Shown one piece after another: positions 21,001 to 32,902 of a stretch of DNA of 64,000 nucleotides. The notes beneath the pieces were generated by a model. That model was not told the DNA's origin. It saw only the letters and a program-made list of their open reading frames with translations, and made no database searches. Position numbers and translations under genes: made by a program. Each line of letters starts with the position of its first letter. The stretch's first letter is position 1. Origin of the DNA: Megascapheus bottae (taxonomy: Eukaryota; Chordata; Mammalia; Rodentia; Geomyidae); assembly GCA_024803745.1 (NCBI GenBank), contig JANJXV010000004.1, positions 50,601,858 through 50,665,857 of the forward strand. The letters run 5' to 3'.

Positions 21001-24000
21001 TAGGAGAGCAATCATAAATTCCTATTCACCATTCATCTGGGTTCAGTTTTCTTGGTTGAGTTTCTGTAGTTAAGGGAAAAGCTGAGGCTAAAACAAGCAG
21101 AATAGACCCCTGTTGAAGGCAAAAGTTGTACACACTTACATGCATAGTATCTTCCTTAGAGTCCATTGGTTTTCTTGTCTGCCTTACAAAAAAAAATCAG
21201 ATTAAAATAACACAAAACAAAGTCCAACCAAATAACCAAATATTTGAAGCCATCTTTTCTTTAATGTATGTCTATTAAACTATGATTCAACAATTAAAAC
21301 TTGAAAGTTGTTTACTCCTTTTTCTAACTTTTGTCTAGTTCCCTCAGGGAGTAAGTCAGCAGGTGGTAAAGTAGGTATTACAAGGAAGGTATTATAACAC
21401 CTCTCTGTTCAGAACCTATCAGACCAGATAATTTCACTGTTGTTCAGCAGTGGAGCTAGTTAATTACCATAAGTATACAGAATCAACAGATAAGATATCA
21501 AAAGGAGGCAGGCATGGATAAGATAGAGAAAGTCTAAACAGAAACAAAAGATATACAGTGCACTGTGGGAAGACGTACTTTGAATGCTTATGATTTCCTG
21601 CTCTGGAGACCTAATCCCTTGCCAAAAACAAAATGAATGATATTTTCCATCCCACTTTAATTATAGATTATAATTGTTGATTGCTTCTGAAGTAAATACA
21701 CTGTTGACTTTATATGCTGTAGAATATTTGCAACTGAAATGTGCATTTCATTGTCTTATGAGTCTGGTGAGTTCAAAAAGTCTATACCAGTACTGGAAAT
21801 ATAATACTATTGGGAATATATGACAATAGTGGCTTGACAATATATAAAAAAAAAAAAACCCTAACCAACTTGGAAAAGTGGAAGTGGAAATTGTATATTA
21901 CTTTGAGGCAATCTGGATTAGAAGTTGTTTTAAAAGATGTGGAAACCTACTTGCTCCCAAAGACATAGTTATAAAGGCAGTATGTGGAAGGGTATCAATG
22001 TATGGGAATTAATGCACCATCTATCTGGCAAATATCATGTAACCCTTCTATTAATTACAATAAAAATATATGAAAAAAAATAAAGGCACTACTGGGTTTG
22101 CATTAGGAGAACTACTTAGTTTTGTGCATGAAATGTCTATAATTAGATAATCTTATCAACTCTTTCTTTTAGGTACTTGCAGAAAGGTTGCTCTTTTGTA
22201 AATATGCTAGGTCATACCTGGCTTCAAGTAAACATTTTTGTATACTTACATTATCACAATGTAATAAATTCATTTAACATGAGTAGTGAATGAAATAAAA
22301 TGGACATTTTTGTTTACCCTCTCACATTCTTGCATGATGCCAACTGTTTCTGAGGCCCTTTCCTCTGTCTGCAGCCACAGCTGTCTCCAGTGAACAGAAT
22401 CCTGTTATAATCATTGCTGTGGTGGCTGTAGCAGGGACCATCATCCTTGTCTTCATGGTCTTTGGTTTCATCATTGGAAGAAGGTAGAACACTGGGTTAT
22501 TCCAATATCTACTAAAAATATGCTGTTTTTTCAAAATTGTGTCAACCTGTTGTTGAATTAATACATTATTTTGAATAGAAAATACAAATAATATTCTTCA
22601 GTATAAAATATTATATGTCAATGTATTTTTTCTTTTTTTTTTTTGTTGATCATGGGGGTTGAACTCTGGTCTATCCCTGAGCTCTTCAGCTCAAGGCTAC
22701 CGCCCTACCCCTTGAGCCACCGTGCCACTTGGGTTTTCTGGTGGTTAATTGGCAGTAAGAGTCTCACAGACATTAGTGCCCAGGCTGGCTTTGAACTGCA
22801 ATCCTCAGATCTCAGCCTCCTGAGTGGTCAGAATTACAAGACCTGAGCCACCGTACGCAGACTAGTTTTCTTTTTCTCAAATCAAAGTACAGAATAAATT
22901 GAGTCCCCTGCCTTTAGTTTAAGGGGGTAAATTTAAGTGGATAAATTTTATGGGTTAGATTCAGAGTTACATTATCGTAATGAATATGCAATGAATCTAG
23001 CAATAAGTTTCTTTAAGTGTTTTAAGTCTATGAAATCCATGTAACATTGAAGAATTTTTCCCCAGAACAATATATAAGCAAAATTTAAGTTGACAGACTC
23101 TCCTATTCCATTGTCATATTCAAAGGCTCTTGCTTTCTGTCAATTATTATGTTATTATTACCACATGAATACATAATTGGGGATAAATAGATATGAATTA
23201 TTTGTTGTACAGCTTCTTTTCAGTTAGCACATTGTTAAAGACCACGATCAATGTTACTGGATGTTCTCCATACATAGTAAATTCATTTCCCCTAATTTCC
23301 AGGCACTGTGGCTATAGCAAAGCTGACCAAGAAGGAGATGAAGAACTTTACTTTCATTGTAAGTGTTTGGCTTTTCTTTATTATTATTATTGTATACACC
23401 CCATGATTCAGAAATCAGGTTGTTAGTATTGGAAGAAGCAAATTCCAATGTGTGGTGCTTGAAATTATGTAAGAATCTCACAATGTTACTATAAAACACT
23501 GAAGAAATTTGAATGAAAATTCACATGATGTGAATTCAAAAGTACTAAATATGCTCAGTAATGTAGTATGTCTACATTAATATCCAGCAGATTTCGCATC
23601 ACAAGTTTTCCTTTAGCAAACTTTTCCCAAGTGTTTATCACTGTAATTACTATCCACTAAATGTTGCACAGAACCCTTTTCTAGCTAAGGTATGTCCTTT
23701 CCAGTTACAAGGTTAGACCCTTTTACCTAACCCAATGAGTGATGCTGCCATGAAAAACCAACTCAAATTGATTATCAATGATGGTTACTAAAGAGATCTA
23801 AGTGCTGTGTTAATAATGACAGCCAGGAAACTAAAAGTGAATATTTTATACAGGCAAAGGAACACCTAAGAGTGAACAGATTTCATTCAGTTCTAATTAA
23901 CACCAAGCCCATTCTTCCCTATTTTTAATATTGAAAATAATAAAACAAGTATTATTTATTGTTTCTTAACAACGTTTTTTACTAAATTTTCATTTATGTA

Positions 24001-27000
24001 ACTAAATTTTTCTTAGATAATATAAGCATTTGCCATATATATAATATATGACCAGATTCTTAAGAAGATATTATGATGTACTCATTCAAATGTGACAAAT
24101 ATTCAAACATCATGCAAGAATTTCTAGATACTTTGATTATCGTTATGATTCCTTATAAAAAGCACATTACAATGAAAATATATGAAAAAAAGCACACATG
24201 AAAATATGTGGTTTAATACCAAATTGTTTCAGGTACAGTGACTCACAGTCATGCCAGTAGTAAACCAACTAAGTCAGGGTAATAGTTGCAGATCAGCCTG
24301 CACTGTAGCGAGAAACCTTGTCTGGTGAAAAATAATTGTGAATACCCTTGTGATCATTCTTTAATTTTATTAATGTGTTTGCATCTGTTAAAAATAAGTT
24401 CTTTGACCGTAAATTTTGAAAGAAAATGGAATAGGAAACTGTAATTCTCACCACTGAAAATAAGAGAGTCCCATGAAGTATAAAAGGAATGGTATCATAG
24501 AGTGAGGTTTACATTTCAGGGACCTTCACTTTTATGGACTACATTTTCATATTCTGCTAGTTTCCATTGAGTTTTCATATAATCACATATTCCTTTTTTA
24601 AGAGAATATCCAAAATTCTATACAACTCAAACCTTATCCTTGACTTGACAGAATCCATCTGATTTTGCTTCCCCCCTTGAGGTTTATTAGATACTTTTCT
24701 ACTGTGGGAGCTTCCTCTTACTAATTTAGCCCTCATGTTCTTATGAAAATCTTCAGTAATTACAACACCATAACACTTGATAGCTAGAAGATAGTCAGAA
24801 AAAGTGACAGCTATATTTTTACTTTCTTCTACCATGATAGCAGAGAATGTATTTAACACTTCCCCAAATAGGAAGGACAGGGATTTCAATGTGTACATTT
24901 TTATGTGTAGTGTCAAAATGTACACTGAAGAGTAACCTAATACTGTAATCTCTGGAAATTCTGATCCTACCCACAGGTGAATAATTTACTGCCATATTTC
25001 TTTAATATTACAATAATACATATATCACTTTCCTTAAAATTGCTGGGTATATGAGACTCCCTAACATTCACAACTGTGTTTTAGTTTATTTGCTTTAATT
25101 GAAGGTTATTTCAGACATATGTTCTATAGTCTGATAGGTAATTTTGGTCATTCCACTCCACATCTCGTGTACAATTTTCAACAGGTAGAGGTAGAACTCC
25201 ATGGCTCACATGCTGAGATAGACAAGATAAGCTTGTTGTGTATCAACAGTTTTCATCTCTTCACTAAAATACATATGGTGGTTTCAAAATATTTACCATT
25301 TACCTCATTTGAAATATGAAAATGCTTAAAACATCACATTCTTAAATTGAGATATGAAACACATCTGAACTATCTAGAATTGTCAACTTTTTTTTAAAGC
25401 TATCTACTTTTCAATGAATAAGGAAAAGAAAAAAAGTTGACTTAACATACTGTGTTCTGGTAACTCTTTCATAATTTTGAAACATGCTCTCTATAAAGAT
25501 ATCCTGTTATTTGATGAAAACCAGGCCCTTATTTTTGTTTTGTAGCTTTATCTAAAATACTTTAAAGTACAGCCCTATGGTCACCAGCTATTTGCAAGCC
25601 ATGGTCCTTTCATTCCTTTAGTACACAATTTTCCTGGTTGCTAAGACATCAGATTGGATTTTACAGAAAGTTGAAAGCAACCATTTAACTAGCTTTTAAA
25701 GTGCTGAATTTAATAGAATGTCCAGTCACTTGTAGCAGGTGCCCTCGAGTCTCCAAGGCCCAAGTGCTCCATTTAAAGACATAAACACAATGGAAGAGTT
25801 TAGTGAAGCAATTCCAATTTACATTTCGTTTCCTCCTATCATTTCTTCTAACAATGTCTTGGAATCCAAGCTGGGCAGTATTTCATGTTTTCATGCCAAA
25901 AGAGCTCTGGCCTGTCAAAATATTTTATGACAGCTTGAATAAAGAACCATCAGAGACCCGTTTGAGATGCAGAAAGCTACTTCCAATCTAGTTTCCTTAT
26001 CAAAAACAAACATAAAGAAAAAAAAAAGAGAATAACAAGGGAGAAGATGGCTCTTTCTCCAACTGCCTGACAATCTAGGAGGTTAACCTATTGTTTTCTT
26101 CCCTTCTCTCTCTTTCTCTTTCCCCCTTTTCCCCTGTACTCCTTCCTCTCTCTTTTCTCATTCTATCCCCTCTCTCTTTTCTTCTTGTGTTGTTTTTTTT
26201 CCATGTTCAGCTTTAGTAACAAATGAGCATCTGTCAGTTTTATAAACTGCAACAATAATTGTTTAAGACAATCAATTTTGGATAAACAACTACAGCAGAA
26301 TAAATCAAGATTTTTAAATTCCATTTTCCTTTATACATTCTGCTTCTTTTGGTTTGTTATATGTTTATTTTTAGAATATTATTTAAAATTTAATGTGACA
26401 ACATAAGCACAGTTTAGGCTTTGGTGTAATATCTATAGAAATATATTGTTCTCCAAGTAGTAAGATTTAATGAAAAGTTTGTTTGGTGGCTTTGTTAAAT
26501 AAAACAACAACAATAAAGATTTTTTAAGGATATAGTGTAATTTTCTTCTTTGCATTAATACAACCCAATATATGCCTATCTTACCTTTGTCTTTAACCAA
26601 ATGAATAGATTTGAAATACATTATTGTAAGTGAATTTGATATAAAGCTGACTTAGCATTTTCTGTTACCTGCATGCTTCTGGGTGCATTTGAAGATTTTA
26701 ACATTTAAGATGATTCTCTGTTGTCTGAATTTTGACTACCTTTTGTGAGGCATACTGGCTACCTCTTGATAGCAAGCCAAGGTCTTCCAAAGCCTTATAA
26801 CTGAGAGTTCACAAAAACCATTCCTGTTTCAAATTGCTGTCATACTCGGTTAAGAGAGCCCAGGAATATTGTAACTTTTCTATCTTTACTCTGCACTTTG
26901 TACATTAGGCTTCTATTGCCCTTCGAGGTGAAAATGAATCTATGTCTTTAGAATATTTCGCTCTTGATTTTGTGATAGCAGTCCCACACATCCTGTATGA

Positions 27001-30000
27001 ATTTTATGTACATGTCAACAATGGTTGGTCTTTAAAAATAAATCAAAAGAATAAGTAAGATGTCTAAATGTTTTTAATATTGCTGTCAGTGCAGTAGTCT
27101 ACCTGTAAATGAAATGTCTTCTTTTCCCAGTGTATTAATTTGATTGATTGACTGACTGATAGATTTACAAATGTGTTTCCAAGCCCATTCCAATCTCAAT
27201 ATGGCTTGAACTCTGCCATGATATCACGGAATTTAATGACAACTCCAGTCTGATAGGCATATCAGAAACTTTGGTGGATGTCTTTTGTTGATTTACTGGA
27301 AAAGTAATTCAGTTAGTAACCTATGAGCTGGATCCCATGTTACCTATAGAAGCTTGCAGATAATACCTATACGCCAGCAGACTGCAGCAGTCTGTTGAAA
27401 CTGCTGAAAATCAGGTGATGGTGGAAGCACGTTCCCTGTTCCAAGGAGCACTCTGCATAATGAAATTCCTGGGCTGACTGCACAATAAGTGCTTTGCTTC
27501 ATCACAGTCATGCTTTCTTACATCATTACAGTTAAATTTCCAGGCACCAAAACCTACATTGACCCTGAAACCTATGAGGACCCAAATAGAGCTGTCCATC
27601 AATTCGCCAAGGAGCTAGATGCCTCCTGTATTAAAATTGAGCGTGTGATCGGTGCAGGTAAGGCTGTGGTCGCGTCCTCATTCAGCTGTTCCCTTTAGCT
27701 GAGATCGAAAGTCAGGCATCATAATGACAAGCACCTCAAGTATAGGACTTCTGCATTTCTTTGAATTGTTGGGAGCAATGAGACTGTACTTATCTGTGAA
27801 ATCTTAAGGGGGAAAAAAGGTAGCATGTGGCACAGAGAACCTGCATATATTTGACTAAAGTTAGAATATACTGTCGTAGTTAAGCCACTTCATAATAACT
27901 TGTGTCTATTATCCAAGAAATTAGTTAGAATTTTTTTACAAGTCTGAACTTTCCTGTAACTTGCTAGAATGTGTTCTAACTTACCTGATTTCCTATCTCT
28001 TACAAAGATTTAATGTTTTAAGTTTTTTGGTTATAAGTATTGCTCATTTTACTATTGAAATGGATTTAAAATATATATGTATGAATTAATTTAATTACAT
28101 ATTAATTTCATAAAAATATACATTTTTGGATCCGAGTCTCATAAGTCTAGCATATATGATGGATAGAAACTCCAGACAGAAATTTTTAATAAATATTTGT
28201 TTCTCAAGCTTTAAAAAAAGTAGCAATGTTTAGAACTTGCTTGCATGCTCTTACGATTAGTGTGAGTTACAGTTGTATTTCAAATGTTGGTTTTTGAAGT
28301 GTTCATTACTGCAGTTGAAAGCTATAGACTGTGTAACAGAGAGTGAAAGAAAACGTAAAGTCTATGAATGAGCTCACATGCGTCTTGAATTTTAATTTCA
28401 TTATGCTATTCTTTTCATAAACTCTTTCATTGCATCTCTGGGAATGCATTCATTTTAACTTAATGAGCATGCTTTATTACTTTAAAAATGCTTTGAAAGA
28501 AATTTAATTCAGTTTCTTTGTGAGAGAAAATATTTCATAGATTACAATAACACCTGGCTTTTCTCTGTTTTCTTTAGGAGAATTTGGAGAGGTCTGCAGT
28601 GGTCGCTTGAAACTTCCAGGAAAAAGAGATGTGGCAGTGGCCATAAAGACGCTGAAAGTTGGTTACACAGAGAAACAAAGAAGAGATTTTTTATGTGAAG
28701 CAAGCATCATGGGACAGTTTGACCACCCCAATGTTGTCCACTTAGAAGGGGTTGTGACAAGAGGTGACATCTTTCATTCATTGAAGGGACTTTGCCAGAT
28801 GTTAGCATGATTGTTTACGTATTTTATAAAAACCAAGTTATAATCCTTTAGGAAGCAAATGAATATTGCATATTCTAAATGGTTGTTTCTTTCTTGGTAT
28901 GTTACTAATAAAAATAAGTATTTTATGCTATCTCTTCAGAAACAAAAAACAATCAGGGAAAAATCAGTCCAGTATTAGAGCTGAAGAATAATATCTAATG
29001 GTTGGAACAATGAATATTTTTATTTATCATCAAGAGCCTTAAATGTGACACAGTTTATCCTTTTCTTCATATGAAATTCATTGAGTTTTTCTCACAATGC
29101 AGGGTCAGGAGCACACCTTATCATTGTATGATTTAGTTTGATGAACCGTGATTGTGTCTTACAAGGATGTTTCCTGTCTTTTTGACATCATTCACAACGT
29201 TAAAAATACTTGTATCCTACATACCCAGTCTTTCATAAGAGCAATCTTTGTTTTCCTGGGGATGAGAGAGAGAGAATAACTCTAAACTCTAGATTCTAAC
29301 TTTTTAGATAACATTTTTTTCTCCTTTTTAATTTTAGGAAAACCAGTTATGATTGTAATTGAATTTATGGAAAATGGGGCCCTAGATGCATTTCTCAGGG
29401 TAAGTACTAAGATTATCCTTCTAATCAAAACATACTATGCATGTAGCATGCATATAATTTTTGAACTTTGTTTTTAATAATATGAGATGATCATCAACTG
29501 TAAGAGATCAGAAATTTTTCTTTAAAGATGAGAGTAACAATTAGAATTCTATTCTGACTTAAGCTAGCATATTTTGAACACATAGATATCAAGTAATAGA
29601 AAATGGTTTTTGTCAATATCACACTGAAAGTATGGAGAACACCAGAAGCCTAGAATTTTAAATATATGTAATTGAATGGCAACTAAATTAGGTGTGTTTT
29701 TTTTGTAAGTGATATATCTTAAATGTGAAAACATGTATACTTTTACTCTCAGAGACTTCAGTTACCAATGTGAATACATAACTGTGTTTCTTTCCACCTA
29801 GGAAAGAGAAAGTAACTAAAAATTAAAATGTCAAGCATATTATTTATTTGTTATTATTTTACATGACCTAGAATGACACATTCAGCCCAGATTTCAGAGA
29901 AATAATGGGATTTTTAGAGGCTTTCATGGTTGCATGATTTTAATATACATAATAGATTTTTGCGGTATCACCCAGACAGTTCAGCATCTCAAAACCTGTA

Positions 30001-32871
30001 CCTTCTATGCTCTACCACTTGAGCCACAGAACCACTTCCAGCTTTTTTCTATGTATGTGGTACCAAGGAATCAAACCTGGGTTTTTTGTGCGTGCTAGGC
30101 AAGCACTCTACACTAGGCTAAACTCCCGTCCCCTGTTTTTTGGTTTTTTTTTTTTGTTTTTTTAACCAATATATGAAACTATGGTTTGCAAATAGTTGAG
30201 AGGTTGAAGCAGGAAATTGTGTGTGGGATACTAACCTAAATGACATGGTGAGACTTTCTCAATAAACCAAACCGACAAAAAAAAAAAAAGAAAAAGCTTA
30301 GAAATAGGTGACTAGTCAAGTTGCCAACATTCTTTAATCTCATTTGCTAGTACATATGCTTTAGAGAATCGTTAAGGCAAGTGGTATCTTACAAGGAGCA
30401 AAATAAAGAGAAAAAATATCAGCGACTATTAGTCATTTGCTGCTTATAAATTTTTCCCTATTTTTCAATCAAATAGTTTCTCTCCCCCCTCCCATTGTTT
30501 TGTTTGTTTGTTTCATTGCTGGGAGAAAAATAACTTGATATGTGTTTATTTTCATTTTATATATTCTTACATTGTTTATAGAATTTTTGGACCACCAGCA
30601 GCACTTAGATGTCAGCTTTCATTGAAAATTATAATGTATGTGGGCAAATGTGATCTCAATCTATTATTATTTTTACTAAAATGAATTAATATAAATGATG
30701 AATAGTATATTTTATGGTTATCAATGAAATCAGTCTGTGTTATTTTTCCCCACAAGTCATCTGTATTCTACAGAAAATTAATGAGCATGTGCTCTTATGA
30801 AATCCTAAATGACCAGTACACATGAAACAGACATGTTTCATGGTGAATTTTGTCCCATTTTAGACAGAATTAACTGGACTTTCATTTTGTCTCCCTGCAG
30901 AAACATGATGGGCAGTTTACAGTTATCCAGCTAGTAGGAATGCTGAGAGGAATTGCTGCTGGAATGAGATATTTGGCTGACATGGGATATGTACATAGGG
31001 ACCTGGCGGCTCGGAATATTCTTGTCAACAGCAATCTTGTTTGTAAAGTGTCTGATTTTGGCCTGTCCCGGGTTATAGAAGATGATCCTGACGCTGTCTA
31101 TACAACTACTGTAAGAAAAAGTCATCAGATGAGGCTTGTTTGTATGCCTAAACTTAGCCAATCACAGAAAGAGAGCTTATTGGAAACATAAACAGCAGCA
31201 AAGAAGTAACAGAACCTCAGGCTTTTTTTCCTGTTAGAAAAATTAATGTTATTATGGCACCTGTCTGTAAACAAAGAATGATGACATTGCTTGCTTTATA
31301 CTGGCACATCCTTTAAACATGGTACCACTTCATAAAACAGCATCTAGTTACAGGCTGATAATTATAGCCGAAAATATAATCGCCACTTCTAAAGTCTAAA
31401 GGAATACTAGCTATACCAAACCATTACTTTTGTGACACTGGAATAAAAAAAAAAAACTATGTGAAATTTATTTGAATGTTCCCTATTTCCTTTGACTTTG
31501 CTAGTTACTTTGCTTCATTTTTCTTTGTCTTCTCAGTAAACACTTGTCAGAGACCATACAAAGCCCACTAAGTAGACAAAGTTGCTTTAAAATTTAAAAC
31601 TGGTAACAAAAGTTGAATAAGAAGATTAGTAACTTTAAATTTAAACTTACAGTGATTCAAGATTGAACTGCCATCCAAATAGAAATCTTTACCCCTGTCT
31701 TTGATTTAACCATAAGTGATCTATAAGGCTATTGTAAATATTTAAATATCAACTTCTCTTTACAACAGGGTGGGAAAATTCCAGTGAGATGGACTGCACC
31801 AGAAGCCATCCAATACCGGAAGTTCACATCTGCCAGCGATGTGTGGAGCTATGGAATAGTGATGTGGGAAGTTATGTCCTATGGAGAAAGGCCTTATTGG
31901 GACATGTCGAATCAAGATGTAAGTATTATGCTACAGTTAAGATAGTGTCTAACGGATTAATAGCCATTGTTATTGGAACATGTAGGAGATGGCTCCCTAA
32001 AGGATAAATACTGGACTCATAAAAATGCTTTTTTTTACTTTTCCACAGTATTACCATAAATTATCGTGATAATTTCTATATATTAGTGGTTATTTTATTT
32101 TGATTTTGATTTTGTTTTTAAAGAATTACTTTCTCTCTTGCATTTTCAATCTAAATGCCATGGGCTAATAGGGAGACTATCATGGATATTATCTCTCCAA
32201 TAAAGGTAATGATACTTTGCCTAAGAGCTAAAGCGAGGCTGTTATGCAAGTAAAAGAATTATTTGTAGAGAGGAGGAAAATGAAGATGGTGTTTTACTTT
32301 GCCTTTTAAATAGATGTTCTGAAGAGATAATCTGTTTAATTAGGTTTTGAAGATAGTTTGAATTAAAATTTAATTTCATTATAATCTAGACTTTAATGAT
32401 CAATATTGGTGATGTTTTGAATGCAACCAAGATGAAAATTTCTCAAGATATATATTTTGCCAGTCTTGGCCTTGAACTCAGGGCCTGAACACTGTCCTTG
32501 GGCTTTCTCAAGGTTAGTGCTCTAACACTAAACCCCCAGCACCACTTCCTGCTTTTTTTCTATGTATGTGGTACAGAGGAATCAAACCCAGGTCCTGGTG
32601 CATACTAGGCAAGCACTATACAACTAGGCCAAAGTCCCGGCTCTCTGAAGGTATTTACATAATATTTATTAAATATAGAAGTAAGACCATATTAAGTAAA
32701 ACAACTTATTCTTTGAGAAAAGAAGCTGCCAGACTAGGGAGATACCAATGATATTTTTTTTGTTTTGGTTTCTTTTTGCAGTATTGCCATTTGTACTATG
32801 TCCTCAGTCTTTCACTTTTGCTAGGCTAATTTGACCACAGACTCACCCATCCATCTCTGTTTTGTGCTGGC

Positions 32872-32902
<31 letters not shown>

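Larger units (their letters stand above)
18327..22374 (+). other. EPHA7: EPHA7 intron 7
   Basis: 4048 bp, phase 1. Holds SINEs at 18905, 19530, 19780 and 20690, and a very short L1 tail at 21983. The intervals 19170-19520, 20000-20680 and 20900-21970 show nothing recognisable. Starts at the downstream tandem donor GTAATT. Confidence 0.9.
23359..27531 (+). other. EPHA7: EPHA7 intron 9 (repeat-poor; possible read-through isoform)
   Basis: 4173 bp, phase 1. Apart from a doubtful B1-like relic at 24225-24340 and a polypyrimidine run at 26096-26190 it has no clear repeats. The exon 9 frame continues for 22 codons ([12 protein letters not shown]... ending SGC) to TAG at 23424. AATAAA lies about 510 bases further at 23939. 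Confidence 0.85.
29400..30900 (+). other. EPHA7: EPHA7 intron 12
   Basis: 1501 bp, phase 0. Contains an antisense SINE (30005-30135) and a possible B1-like relic ending in an A13 run (30165-30292). The rest is unremarkable. Confidence 0.9.

Noticed and set aside
24575..24925. 116-codon minus-strand frame in intron 9
   Set aside because: No family resemblance, no flanking splice sites that make an exon chain, and antisense to EPHA7. Considered chance.
27489..27698. Methionine-initiated frame over exon 10 as a separate small gene
   Set aside because: It is EPHA7 exon 10 with intronic sequence on both sides. The splice sites and phase show that it belongs to the larger CDS.
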